From positions 124,001 to 188,000 of the forward strand of contig JAEURJ010000025.1 of NCBI GenBank assembly GCA_016789305.1: 64,000 bases of DNA, written 5' to 3'. A program made the translations under genes and the position numbers. The notes below the pieces were generated by a model. The model ran no database searches, had not been told where the DNA came from, and saw only the letters and a list, made by a program, of their open reading frames with translations. This document shows, piece by piece, positions 1 to 9,171 of the stretch. Each line of letters begins with the position of its first letter. Position 1 is the first letter of the stretch. The stretch comes from Anaerolineales bacterium. Its GTDB lineage: Bacteria; Chloroflexota; Anaerolineae; Anaerolineales; Villigracilaceae.

Positions 1-95
1 GTTTCGGTAGGCGGGAACTCTTTTGTGGCTTGCGGTCCGCAGGCGGCAAGCAAGAACATGAAAGTAACTGTACCTATAAACAAATAACTGCGCAT
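1..95 (-). CDS. Lipoprotein, N-terminal part only
   Basis: The reading frame starts at an ATG at 95 on the minus strand and runs off the left edge, so only about 31 residues are visible. They form a bacterial lipoprotein signal: basic start (MRS), hydrophobic stretch, then a lipobox LLAAC whose Cys would be lipidated by Lgt and exposed by LspA. A GGGAG ribosome site lies about 8 bases upstream. The mature part shows only a Gln/Thr/Pro-rich linker, so no function can be assigned. It lies downstream of the ammonia-lyase gene on the same strand, with a palindromic repeat between. Confidence 0.7.
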   Translation of the reverse strand, partial: MRSYLFIGTVTFMFLLAACGPQATKEFPPTE

Positions 96-180
96 ACCAT
101 ACTCCCTTTTGATACAAATCTCAAAAATGATTCCCTGAGCGACTCTTACGCCGCGCTGCGCTTGTTGCAGTGCAGGTGTA

Positions 181-216
181 GCGAAGGGTCTCTACCCTAG
201 AGTACGAGACTCTTCG
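181..216. repeat. REP-like palindromic intergenic element
   Basis: GCGAAGGGTCTC at 181-192 is mirrored by GAGACTCTTCG at 206-216 with one mismatch, giving a stable hairpin. The flanks carry words such as CCTGAGCG (135-142) and GCTCCCTCA (229-237), typical of extragenic palindromic repeats. It lies between two minus-strand genes, where it could end transcription or protect mRNA 3' ends. A related element lies in the hisI-hisE gap near 11330-11410. The role is inferred. Confidence 0.5.
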
Positions 217-286
217 GTCGCAAAGAACGCTCCCTCACGTGTGCCTGCGGCTCAGTGCAGGCAGAGCGACATGGTTTTCCAGCAGC

Positions 287-1810
287 CTATCCCAACTTGC
301 CGATTGCCTTTTCCACTTCTTCCAATATCTCGCCTGATTTCACGAGTGCCTTCATCTTATTGTGGTCGTTATATAACGGCCGGTCCACTTCGAGATGGTC
401 CACATGTCTGCGGATCACCTCACGCGCTTTCAAAGAACCCTTGCCCGGCGTGAACTCGCGGAAGTCCAATGCCTGCGCGGCGGCCATGAATTCAATGCCC
501 AATACGCCAAAGGCGTTATCGAGAATTTGTCCGTTCTTCAGCGCGGTGTTCATGCCCATCGAAACGAAATCCTCCTGGTCCGCTGCGGCCGGGATCGATT
601 GAATGCTGGCCGGTGTGGACAGGATTCTTTGTTCCACGATCAAATGATCGGCGGTGTATTGGCTGAGCATCAATCCAGAGTAGAACCCGGGCTCATGGGC
701 GAGGAAATCAGGCAGTCCCTGCGAAAGAGCCGGGTTGGTCAAGCGGTTCAAACGCCGTTCGGAAAGCACACAAATCATCGTGATCGCAATGCCGGCCATG
801 TCCATCGGCAAGGCAACAGGGGAGCCTTGAAAGTTTGCGCCGGTCAGGGTCAATTTCAATTCGGGGACGAAGATCGGGTTATCGCCCACGCCGTTCAATT
901 CGATTTCAACCTGCGACTTTGCGTACGCGATCGCGTCGCGCGCCGAGCCGATCACTTGCGGTGTCGAACGCATCGAATAGGCATCCTGTACTTTGGTCTT
1001 CATCTTGCCGGTGGTCAGGTCCGAGCCTTCGATGATCTTTGCGATATTTTGCGCCGAAGTGACCGCGCCTTTGAACCCGCGCAGTTCATGTAATTTTGTG
1101 TTGTACGGTTTCATGTTCCCGAGCAGGGCTTCGATGGACATCGCCGCGGCGATCTCGGCCTGCTTGAGGAATCGTTCCATGTCGTAAATATGCAGTGCAG
1201 ACATCGCGGTCAATAAATTGGAGCCGTTGATCGCAGCCAGTCCATCGCGCGCCTGCAAGCCGGGGACTTCAATTCCAGCGCGCCGCATCGCCTCCTGACC
1301 TGTGAGTCGTTCGCCATTTAAAAAGGCTTCTCCTTCGCCCATCAATAGCAGCGCGGCTTGCGCCATCGGAGCCAGGTCACCGCTTGCGCCCACCGATCCT
1401 TTTTGACATACGACGGGTGTGACACCTTTGTTCAGCATCTCGATCATCGTCAATGTAATTTCGGGACGGCAGCCGGAGTTTCCATGCGCATGCACGTTGA
1501 TGCGTCCCGCCAGCGCAGCACGCACATGCTCGATGGGGGCGGGGTCGCCGATGCCGGCGGCATGGTTATAAACAAGGTAGCGTTGAAACTCCTTGACTTG
1601 TTCATCGTTCAACATCGTTTCGGAAAACTCGCCGATGCCGGTGTTGGTGCCGTACATCACTTCCTTGTTGGCAAGCTTCTCCTCCAACATGGCGCGGCAC
1701 ACTTTGATTCTTTCAAGTGCCTCGGGGGCAAGCTCCACTTTTTCGTTGAAGCGTGCAATACGGACGAGTTTCTCGACAGTGAGTTCCGAGCCGTTCAGGG
1801 TGATGGTCAT
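287..1810 (-). CDS. Histidine/aromatic amino acid ammonia-lyase family (HAL/PAL)
   Basis: The 507-aa protein has the full length of a cytosolic MIO-dependent lyase. ASGDLAP (about residue 142) is the Ala-Ser-Gly triad that cyclises to the MIO electrophile. YGTNTGIG near residue 53, the QDAYSMR stretch and the late QEDFVSMG stretch match other active-site blocks. Family members deaminate His, Phe or Tyr or act as aminomutases. The substrate-selectivity pair, Ser-His in HAL and Phe-Leu or His-Leu in PAL/TAL, reads Asn-His here (LVYNHAAG), so histidine is plausible but not certain. The later HAL motif NQEDH reads DQEDF. No hutU, hutI or hutG is nearby, so a complete Hut pathway is not shown. The start has AGGAG about 9 bases upstream. 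Confidence 0.85.
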   Translation of the reverse strand: MTITLNGSELTVEKLVRIARFNEKVELAPEALERIKVCRAMLEEKLANKEVMYGTNTGIGEFSETMLNDEQVKEFQRYLVYNHAAGIGDPAPIEHVRAALAGRINVHAHGNSGCRPEITLTMIEMLNKGVTPVVCQKGSVGASGDLAPMAQAALLLMGEGEAFLNGERLTGQEAMRRAGIEVPGLQARDGLAAINGSNLLTAMSALHIYDMERFLKQAEIAAAMSIEALLGNMKPYNTKLHELRGFKGAVTSAQNIAKIIEGSDLTTGKMKTKVQDAYSMRSTPQVIGSARDAIAYAKSQVEIELNGVGDNPIFVPELKLTLTGANFQGSPVALPMDMAGIAITMICVLSERRLNRLTNPALSQGLPDFLAHEPGFYSGLMLSQYTADHLIVEQRILSTPASIQSIPAAADQEDFVSMGMNTALKNGQILDNAFGVLGIEFMAAAQALDFREFTPGKGSLKAREVIRRHVDHLEVDRPLYNDHNKMKALVKSGEILEEVEKAIGKLG

Positions 1811-2058
1811 GGGCAGTTTCTCCTTGATGAATGGGGGTATGCTTATTGTACCCTTGCGCCATTAAAATGTCCCGAAGAAAGAAGGAGCATCACAAAAATA
1901 CCGGGCAATTGAAATTCTCCACTTGATTTTCCTGTGATAGGATTAATAAAATAAGGGAAAGACAGGATATTTGTGGTTTGATAAACCCACCCGGTTGTAA
2001 TAAAAAATAAATACTCTCTTTTTTCATATGCGGGTGGATCGTCTGAATGAGGTATCGC

Positions 2059-5000
2059 ATGAAACCGAAATCGACAGCCAGGAAAAAGACAAGCAAGGGG
2101 AAAGCCACCGGTTCGAAAGAATCAAATGATCATGAAGAACGCTTCCACTCCGCCTTTGAAGGCATGTTGGAGGGCGCACAGATTCTCGGTTTTGACTGGC
2201 GATACCTTTACCTGAATCCCGCCGCCGAATCCCATAATCGCCGTCCCAATCGGGAGTTGTTGGGGAATCGGTATATGGATATGTGGCCCGGTATTGAAGA
2301 TACCCATGTTTTTTCCGAGATCAAACGCTGCATGGAGGAGCGTATCCCCTCCCGTTTGGAGAATCGTTTTGCGTATCCGGATGGCAGGGTTGGCTGGTTC
2401 ATCCTTGGCGTCCAGCCCATTTCGGAAGGTGTTTTGATCCTGTCATTTGATGTGACCGAACGGGTGCATGCGGAAGCACAGGCCACGCAAATGAAACGCC
2501 TGTATGCCACGCTGAGTCAGGTCAACCAGACGATCGTGCGCGTCAGGGGCCGTCAGGAGTTGTTTGAATCCATTTGCAAGGTGGCCGTGGATTTCGGTGA
2601 ATTCCGCCTGGCATGGATCGGTCTTTACAATGAAGAAAGCGGGGAGTTATCGCCTGTTGCGGAGTATGGGTCGGCTGGAAACAAACTTCCCTTTACGCGG
2701 ATCAATGCAAAAGAAATGCCGTATAAGGAAGGCTTGTTCGGTCTGGCTCTGCGCTCCGGGCAGGTTGAATTCAGTAACGATATTCAAACCGATCCGCGAA
2801 TGGGGCATTGGCGCGAAACAGCGATCCGGGGAAACTATCACTCTGCGACGGCGATCCCCATCCAGCAAGGCGGCAGAGTTTTTGGATTGTTAAATCTATA
2901 TGCCGCCGACATCGATTTTTTTGATGTGGAAGAGGAGCAAAGTCTTCTCAAGGAAATGGGGTTGGATATTTCCTTTGCATTGGACATGATGAAGGCCGAC
3001 GAGGAACGCAGGCAGGCAGGGGAAAAAGTTCAGCGGCAGAACGCGCGCCTCAAAGTCCTGCGCGAAATTGATACCGCCATCCTCGCATCGGATTCAGTGG
3101 AAAATATCGTCGGTACGGCGTTGGATCACATCCGCAAATTGATTGACTGCGAACGCGCCAACCTGGCGCTAATCGACTGGGAAAAGAATGAAGCAGTGAA
3201 CTTCGATGTGAAGGACACGAAGGAATCGGCCATCTCGAAGGGAGCGCGGGTATCGCTTGACCTGATACAGGACATCCTTCAGGTCCTTTCCCAAAACCAG
3301 CCAGTGCTGATCAAAGACTTGACCCTTTTGCCAGACCCGCCGCCTCAAGTCAAAACCTTTATCAAGGAAGGCTTGCGCTCTCGATGCATCCTGCCGCTTT
3401 TATCGCAGGGCAAATTGATTGGGTCGTTCACTCTGTCTTCCAAAATCTCCGACTACTTCGACGATGAGAAAATCGATCTTGGTCGCGAAGTCTCCAATCA
3501 GGTGGCAATTGCCATCACTCAGACCCGTCTGGTTGCGTCATTGCAGGCGCAGACGGAGCGCCTAAATCTTGCCGCATGGTCGGCGGGCATTGGCATCTGG
3601 GATTGGGATATACAGAAAAACAGGCTGATCTGGGATGATCGCATGTATGCATTGTACGGTATCAAGCCGGGAGACTTTGGCGGTGCCTATGAAGCGTGGG
3701 TGAACGGTCTTCATCCAGATGATCGCGCCGGCAGTGAAGAGATCACCAACCGGGCTCTGCGTGAGGAAGGAGAGTATGACACTGAATTCCGCGTGTTGTG
3801 GCCCGATGGAAGCATACATTGGCTTAAGGCAGCGGGTCAGGTCTTCCGTGATCAGGAGCGCCAGCCGCTCCGCATGGTGGGAGTAAATTACGACATCACC
3901 GAGCGGAAACAGGCCGAAGAGGCCCTGCGCGAGAGCGAAGATAAATTCAGGGCGGAATACAAAAGCATTCCCATCCCCACCTATACATGGCAGGCCCTGG
4001 ATAACGATTTGATCCTGATGGATTACAACGATGGAGCTTTCGATTTCACGCACGGACGCATTGCCAATATGCTCGGCCAGGCTGCCAGCCTTGTGTATCG
4101 TAATGATGCAGATACTTTCAATGAATTGATGGAATGTGCTCAAAAGAAAGTGAACATAAGACGTGAACGTTGGCATCGTCTCAGTTCCACCGGCGAAAAT
4201 AAATACCTTCAGATTCATTATGCGTTTGTACCCCCGAATTTGGTTATGGTGCATACGCAGGATTTTACTGAACGCAAGCAGGCGGATGATATCCTGCGTG
4301 AGAGCGAGGCGCAGCTGGAGGAGGCGCAGATCATCGCCGGATTGGGAAACTATCGTTTGGATTTCGTCACAGGTATATGGAAAAGCTCAGACATATTGGA
4401 TGGAATTTTCGGAATTGATGCAGCCTATGAACATTCCATTGCAGGGTGGACTGCTTTGATCCATCCCGCCGACCGCCAGATGATGACCGATTACTTCACA
4501 AACGAAGTAATCGGCAAACATACACCTTTCAATAAAGAATATCGCATTGTCAGAAATAACGACGGGGGGGAGCGCTGGGTGCATGGGTTGGGCAGGCTGG
4601 AGTTCGATGCCGGCGGCCAGCTCAGTTTCATGTTTGGAACCATTCAAGATATCACCGAGCGTAGGCTGGCGGAAGACGAGATTAGACAGTTAAATGCAAA
4701 CCTTGAGAAAAGGGTGGAGGAACGTACTGCCGAGCTGCTTTATGCCAACCGTGCCAAAGACGAATTCCTTGCGAATATGAGCCATGAGTTACGCACACCG
4801 TTGAACGGCATCCTCGGGCTTTCCGAGTCGCTTTTGGAGGGGATCAGTGGCCCCCTGAACCCAAAGCAGGATCAATCGATTCAAACGATTTACTCCAGCG
4901 GTGAACACCTGCTGGGATTGATCAACGACATCCTCGACGTTTCAAAGATCGAATCGGGTAAATTCAAAATTTCCAGCGATCATGTATCGGTCAATGATCT

Positions 5001-5880
5001 TTGCATCTCAAGCCTGAGTTTTATCAATCAGGCCGCGTTGAAGAAATCGATCTATGTGGAATATGCACGCCAGCCGGATGGCACCATGATGTTCGGTGAT
5101 CCCAAGCATCTCAAACAGATCTTGGTTAACTTGCTTAACAACGCCGTCAAATTCACCCCGGAGAAAGGCAGTGTGAAGCTTGGCGTGGATATAAGTGAAG
5201 AGGAAGGTCAGATCCGGTTTTCTGTTCAGGATACTGGCGTGGGCATCTCTTCGGAAGATCTGAAAAAGTTATTCCAGCCGTTCGTGCAATTGGATAACAG
5301 CCTGTCACGTCAATTCGAAGGTTCGGGGTTGGGGTTGGTCCTGGTCAAAAAACTTGCTGAATTGCACGGCGGAACAGTCATGGTGGAAAGCCAACCCGGG
5401 CTGGGTAGTAATTTTATTGTTACTTTTCCCTGGTATCCCAATTCTGAAAGAAACACCCGTCAGGGTTTAATGAAGGATATTGTCATTGAAAACGATGGGG
5501 AGAACAAAGTTGAAACCGGTATAAAAATTTTCATCGCAGAAGACAATGAAGCCAACATAATGGTCGTACGGGATTATCTTGAGCATTTCGGCTATCAGGT
5601 CTTTGTGGCACGCAATGGCAGGGAGGTGCTGGCCAATGTGCAGGAGGTTTCCCCCCATTTGATCTTGATGGACATTCAAATGCCGGAACTGGATGGGTTT
5701 GAGGCAACGCGTACGCTTCGGTCGATGCCCGGGTTTGCCACTGTTCCGATCGTTGCACTCACCGCCTTTGCCATGCCCGGCGACCGCGAGCGCTGCCTCG
5801 AAGCCGGGATGAATGAATATATGAGCAAGCCGGTTAACCTGCGGTTGTTGTTGAAGTTGGTTCGAGATCTTGTCGAATAG
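2059..5880 (+). CDS. Multi-PAS/GAF hybrid sensor histidine kinase
   Basis: This is a large, probably soluble sensor kinase with no clear membrane segment. Numbered from the in-frame ATG at 2047, it has an N-terminal PAS (about 30-140), two GAF domains (about 145-300 and 320-500), three PAS/PAC units ending in DITER-type motifs (about 505-880), a short coiled coil, HisKA with phospho-acceptor His913 in MSHELRTPLNG, HATPase_c with an N-box NLLNNAVKFTP and GSGLGLVLVKK, and a C-terminal receiver with Asp1209 in LILMDIQMPELDG and Lys in MSKPV. It should autophosphorylate on His and pass phosphate to its own receiver. ATG 2059 is preferred because GAGG lies 6 bases upstream. No output-domain regulator is adjacent, so the target is unknown. 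A strong terminator follows. Confidence 0.93.
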   Translation: MKPKSTARKKTSKGKATGSKESNDHEERFHSAFEGMLEGAQILGFDWRYLYLNPAAESHNRRPNRELLGNRYMDMWPGIEDTHVFSEIKRCMEERIPSRLENRFAYPDGRVGWFILGVQPISEGVLILSFDVTERVHAEAQATQMKRLYATLSQVNQTIVRVRGRQELFESICKVAVDFGEFRLAWIGLYNEESGELSPVAEYGSAGNKLPFTRINAKEMPYKEGLFGLALRSGQVEFSNDIQTDPRMGHWRETAIRGNYHSATAIPIQQGGRVFGLLNLYAADIDFFDVEEEQSLLKEMGLDISFALDMMKADEERRQAGEKVQRQNARLKVLREIDTAILASDSVENIVGTALDHIRKLIDCERANLALIDWEKNEAVNFDVKDTKESAISKGARVSLDLIQDILQVLSQNQPVLIKDLTLLPDPPPQVKTFIKEGLRSRCILPLLSQGKLIGSFTLSSKISDYFDDEKIDLGREVSNQVAIAITQTRLVASLQAQTERLNLAAWSAGIGIWDWDIQKNRLIWDDRMYALYGIKPGDFGGAYEAWVNGLHPDDRAGSEEITNRALREEGEYDTEFRVLWPDGSIHWLKAAGQVFRDQERQPLRMVGVNYDITERKQAEEALRESEDKFRAEYKSIPIPTYTWQALDNDLILMDYNDGAFDFTHGRIANMLGQAASLVYRNDADTFNELMECAQKKVNIRRERWHRLSSTGENKYLQIHYAFVPPNLVMVHTQDFTERKQADDILRESEAQLEEAQIIAGLGNYRLDFVTGIWKSSDILDGIFGIDAAYEHSIAGWTALIHPADRQMMTDYFTNEVIGKHTPFNKEYRIVRNNDGGERWVHGLGRLEFDAGGQLSFMFGTIQDITERRLAEDEIRQLNANLEKRVEERTAELLYANRAKDEFLANMSHELRTPLNGILGLSESLLEGISGPLNPKQDQSIQTIYSSGEHLLGLINDILDVSKIESGKFKISSDHVSVNDLCISSLSFINQAALKKSIYVEYARQPDGTMMFGDPKHLKQILVNLLNNAVKFTPEKGSVKLGVDISEEEGQIRFSVQDTGVGISSEDLKKLFQPFVQLDNSLSRQFEGSGLGLVLVKKLAELHGGTVMVESQPGLGSNFIVTFPWYPNSERNTRQGLMKDIVIENDGENKVETGIKIFIAEDNEANIMVVRDYLEHFGYQVFVARNGREVLANVQEVSPHLILMDIQMPELDGFEATRTLRSMPGFATVPIVALTAFAMPGDRERCLEAGMNEYMSKPVNLRLLLKLVRDLVE

Positions 5881-5895
5881 ACTGGAATAAAAAAA

Positions 5896-5931
5896 CAAAC
5901 CGCCAAAGCACTGTGTCGCTTTGGCGGTTTG
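5896..5931 (+). terminator. Hairpin terminator after the hybrid kinase
   Basis: CAAACCGCCAAAGC (5896-5909) and GCTTTGGCGGTTTG (5918-5931) form a perfect 14-bp stem with an 8-base loop. An A-run precedes it and a weak T-rich tract follows. It ends 16 bases before the next start codon. Confidence 0.75.
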
Positions 5932-5947
5932 CGTTAAAATCCCTCCC

Positions 5948-6685
5948 ATGTCAAAGGAAAAGGAATACCTCCCCAAACGCGCGATGAGCATCCACGCGCA
6001 TCCTGATGATCAGGAATTTAGTGTTGCCGGTACGCTTGCCAAATGGGCCAAAGCGGGATGCGAAGTCATATCGGTGGTGATCACAAGCGGCGATGCAGGC
6101 TCGAACGACCCGGCCAGGGGAGCCGAGTACAAGCCTGAACTGGCCAAACTGCGTGAAGCGGAACAAACCGCTGCGAACGAAGTCATTGGCGTAAAGGAAA
6201 CAGTCTTTCTGCGGTATGCGGATGGTGAATTGGAGCCCACCATCCCATTGCGAAAAGAATTGACCCGCATCATCCGTCAATACAAACCGGATGTGGTCGT
6301 GATCGGCGATCCGCAGGGTGTCTTTTATGGAAACGAATATATCAATCACCCCGATCACCGCGCCGCAGCACAAGCGTCTTTATATGCGGTCTTCCCGTCA
6401 TCGGAGACAAGACTGATCTTCACCGACCTGTTGGCGAAGGGATTTGAACCGCACAAGGTCAAGCGGGTATACGTCCACGGTACCGACAAGCCCGATACCT
6501 GGGTGAATATTTCAAAGACCATCGACGTCAAGATCGAAGCCTTGAAAAAGCACGCCAGTCAACTTGGCGATTGGGACCCGACAAAGATGATGCGCACCTG
6601 GGCCAAACAGGAAGGCAAAAAAAAGGATATCAAATTTGCCGAGTCGTTCAAGGTGATGATCAATGTTCGGGAAGAAGACCAATAA
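5948..6685 (+). CDS. PIG-L/LmbE family deacetylase
   Basis: This 245-aa protein carries HAHPDDQEF near its start, the zinc-binding HPDD motif of the PIG-L superfamily, and a later NHPDH (His-Pro-Asp-His) motif that completes the metal site. Family members remove N-acetyl groups from GlcNAc-linked substrates such as GlcNAc-phosphatidylinositol, mycothiol or bacillithiol precursors. The substrate cannot be read from sequence. The ATG at 5948 is chosen because an upstream in-frame ATG at 5921 lies inside the terminator stem. No clear ribosome site is present. It is 3 bases from the MBOAT gene, so the two are probably cotranscribed, which hints at a role in glycan or lipid modification. Confidence 0.85.
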   Translation: MSKEKEYLPKRAMSIHAHPDDQEFSVAGTLAKWAKAGCEVISVVITSGDAGSNDPARGAEYKPELAKLREAEQTAANEVIGVKETVFLRYADGELEPTIPLRKELTRIIRQYKPDVVVIGDPQGVFYGNEYINHPDHRAAAQASLYAVFPSSETRLIFTDLLAKGFEPHKVKRVYVHGTDKPDTWVNISKTIDVKIEALKKHASQLGDWDPTKMMRTWAKQEGKKKDIKFAESFKVMINVREEDQ

Positions 6686-6688
6686 AGC

Positions 6689-8086
6689 ATGGCGTTTACC
6701 AGTTACGACTTTCTGCTTTTCTTCCTGATCGTTTTTATTTTATATTGGGGGGTGCGTGAAAGGCGCTGGCAGAACTTAATTCTGCTGGCCGCCAGCTATT
6801 ATTTTTATGGTTCGGTGCAGGTATGGGTTGCGCTGATGCTGGGCCTCTCCACAACTGCGGATTTCTTTCTTGCGCGCGGCATGGAGATCAATCCCAACCA
6901 CAAACGTTTGTTTATTACATTAAGCCTGGTCGTCAATTTGGGGGTGCTGGCCTTCTTTAAGTATTTCGACTTTTTCAGCGGCAGTGTTGCGGCCTTTTTA
7001 AGCGGCGTTGGGTTTGGCGGGAATACACTTCTCTTGAAAATCGCGTTGCCTGCGGGGCTTTCCTTTTTCACATTGAAAAAGCTGGGCTATATGATCGATG
7101 TGTCGCGCGGCACGCTCAAACCAACTCGTGCTTTCGTCGATTTCGCATTGTATGTTTCGTTTTTTCCACAGCTGATCGCAGGCCCCATTGAACGTCCGCA
7201 AAAGCTGTTGCCGCAGATCGAAGCGCAACGGCCTTGGAAGGCGGAATTTTTTTACCAGGCCTGGCCTTTGCTGGTGATGGGTTTCTTCAAAAAACTGGTG
7301 ATCGCCAACAGCGCACAGGTGCTCGTTAATCGTGTGTTTGGTTTCAGCGAACCCTCGGGCTTTTTGTTGTTGAGCGGCGCATTGGGATATACCCTACAGA
7401 TCCTTGCGGATTTTTCCGCATATACTGATCTTTCCCGCGGGGTTTCCTTTTTATTAGGTTTCGATACTTCCGAAAATTTTCGCCAGCCTTATCTCTCGCT
7501 TACGCCCACCGATTTTTGGAATCGCTGGCATATTACTCTTTCCACCTGGCTAAGAGATTACGTCTTCTTTCCCGTTCGGCGCGCTGTCCTCCGATATAAA
7601 ATTAATGAGAACCTGGCCATGTCGATCCCTCCGCTGGTCACCATGTTTGTCAGCGGGTTGTGGCACGGGGCGGGCCTTACCTTTGTCGTTTGGGGCTTAT
7701 ATTACGGCCTTCTCATTGCGGCTTATCAGCTGGCAGGCATTCGCGGCGATTGGAAACCCAATTCAAGGCTCAAATCTTTTTTTGCCTGGCTGCTGATGTT
7801 CTCCTTCATTGTGTTCGGCTGGGCCATTTTCCGCGCGCCTTCCATGGGTTGGTTAACCCATGTTCTGTTTGCCTCGCCGTTTATCCCATCTCATAATGAG
7901 TTTGTTCTTGCCTTGATCACCATTACTTTAACGGTTGCATACTCGCTTCCCTTGTTGTTAAACCACCTGTTGGATCAGTATGCGAATCAAAGCTGGTGGC
8001 AGGCTGCTTTTTATGCCGTGGCGGTTGCCTTGATCGTTGTATACATTAACTCGGCAAGTTCGGATTTCATTTATTTTCAATTTTAG
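6689..8086 (+). CDS. MBOAT-family O-acyltransferase (AlgI-like)
   Basis: The 465-aa polytopic membrane protein has about ten hydrophobic segments. It shows the AlgI/DltB signatures DFWNRWHITLSTWLRDY (about residues 272-288) and LWHGAGLTF, in which the His is the proposed catalytic residue. Such proteins move acetyl or acyl groups across the membrane onto exported polysaccharides. The downstream SGNH-like gene fits the usual pairing in which a membrane-anchored partner completes O-acetylation. It sits between a PIG-L deacetylase (3 bases upstream) and that partner (12 bases downstream). The acceptor glycan is unknown. Confidence 0.9.
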   Translation: MAFTSYDFLLFFLIVFILYWGVRERRWQNLILLAASYYFYGSVQVWVALMLGLSTTADFFLARGMEINPNHKRLFITLSLVVNLGVLAFFKYFDFFSGSVAAFLSGVGFGGNTLLLKIALPAGLSFFTLKKLGYMIDVSRGTLKPTRAFVDFALYVSFFPQLIAGPIERPQKLLPQIEAQRPWKAEFFYQAWPLLVMGFFKKLVIANSAQVLVNRVFGFSEPSGFLLLSGALGYTLQILADFSAYTDLSRGVSFLLGFDTSENFRQPYLSLTPTDFWNRWHITLSTWLRDYVFFPVRRAVLRYKINENLAMSIPPLVTMFVSGLWHGAGLTFVVWGLYYGLLIAAYQLAGIRGDWKPNSRLKSFFAWLLMFSFIVFGWAIFRAPSMGWLTHVLFASPFIPSHNEFVLALITITLTVAYSLPLLLNHLLDQYANQSWWQAAFYAVAVALIVVYINSASSDFIYFQF

Positions 8087-8098
8087 GCATGGATCAAG

Positions 8099-9112
8099 AT
8101 GCGCTTCTTTCTAAAGTTTAGCCTGCTGCTCGCCATTATCATTGTCGCCACGTCGTCCCTTCTTTCAGCCAGCTACAAGACGGCATTTCCCCGCGACCCC
8201 GGCCCTGTACTGGATAAACAGGTTCGCAATAATTATTTGCAATATATTGAGGAAAACCATCCGCAACTCGTGATGATCGGTGATTCAACCCTGGGTGCCA
8301 GTATCGAGGCGGAGACCCTGGCCCAGCTGACCGGCAAGTCCGTTTATAGCATCGGTATCCCGGGATCCGCCTCTGCATTGTGGTACCTTGTTTTTAAGAG
8401 CAATGTTGCCGAGGCATCCCCTCCGCCTGAATATGTGTTGATCGTTTTTCGCGATACGATCCTGACTGCTCCCGGCTACCGCGTACACGGCAGTTACTTC
8501 GATCTTTTGGATGAATACGCCGAGTGGAATGAGTCCCTGGTGATTCAAAGATCGTTTATTAATTTCATGAATCCGCTTGAAATTCAGGCCGAAAAATATT
8601 TGCCTCTTTATGTTTTCCGCGCTGATATTCGCAAAGAGATCGATGCGCGTATTCGCTACTTTACCCCTCCCATGTTTGGCTGCAATGAGGATTGCACAGA
8701 CCTGGCGCTGGGGGAGATCTTTGCGGGCGCAGACCTGGAACCCAAGGCACTCGTAGACGCGATTGGCGCGGCAGAGTCGTATTTGTATACGCCTGATCAA
8801 TTGGATTTTGAAACGCAGATAGATCGCTCCTATTTACCTGAGATCATCCGAAAAGCGAAAGAGAAGAATATCAAACTGATCTTTGTGCGTGTAAAAGTTC
8901 TGTCACACCCTGATACCCCGCAATTGGATGCCTATCTCGCTGCCTTGACCGAATACCTGCGTCAAAATGATGTGATCCTGTTGGATTATGGAAATGACCC
9001 GCGGCTCACTCCCGACCTTTATTATGACTCCATTCATATCAGCGACACGGGAAGGCCGGTATTTACCCCCATGCTGGCAGATGATCTGAATAAGATCTTT
9101 TCAGGGAAATAA
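8099..9112 (+). CDS. SGNH-like membrane-anchored partner of the MBOAT acyltransferase
   Basis: The 337-aa protein starts with a signal anchor (about residues 5-25). LVMIGDSTLG places a GDS-type Ser near residue 63, and the C-terminal YYDSIHISDTG supplies the Asp-x-x-His of an SGNH/GDSL fold. This order resembles AlgJ/AlgX/DHHW-type proteins that complete O-acylation of extracellular polysaccharide. Catalytic activity is inferred from the motifs. Position right after the MBOAT gene, in the same direction, supports a two-component acyl-transfer system. A strong terminator follows the stop codon. Confidence 0.7.
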   Translation: MRFFLKFSLLLAIIIVATSSLLSASYKTAFPRDPGPVLDKQVRNNYLQYIEENHPQLVMIGDSTLGASIEAETLAQLTGKSVYSIGIPGSASALWYLVFKSNVAEASPPPEYVLIVFRDTILTAPGYRVHGSYFDLLDEYAEWNESLVIQRSFINFMNPLEIQAEKYLPLYVFRADIRKEIDARIRYFTPPMFGCNEDCTDLALGEIFAGADLEPKALVDAIGAAESYLYTPDQLDFETQIDRSYLPEIIRKAKEKNIKLIFVRVKVLSHPDTPQLDAYLAALTEYLRQNDVILLDYGNDPRLTPDLYYDSIHISDTGRPVFTPMLADDLNKIFSGK

Positions 9113-9114
9113 TT

Positions 9115-9148
9115 AAACACCCCGTGAACATGGTTTCACGGGGTGTTT
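9115..9148. terminator. Bidirectional terminator between convergent genes
   Basis: AAACACCCCGTGAA (9115-9128) pairs perfectly with TTCACGGGGTGTTT (9135-9148), and T's follow on the plus strand. It separates the SGNH-like gene from the convergent phytol/dolichol-kinase-like gene and can serve both. Confidence 0.85.
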
Positions 9149-9171
9149 TTCAAAAGCTGTGATGAACTCGT

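Noticed and set aside
395..1093. 232-codon open frame antisense to the ammonia-lyase gene
   Set aside because: Codon-bias shadow of the real gene; no recognisable domain and no ribosome site.
3562..4254. 230-codon frame antisense to the hybrid kinase
   Set aside because: Lies wholly opposite PAS-domain coding sequence and resembles no protein family.
5921..5947. N-terminal extension of the PIG-L protein
   Set aside because: It begins inside the terminator stem and is not part of the family's sequence.
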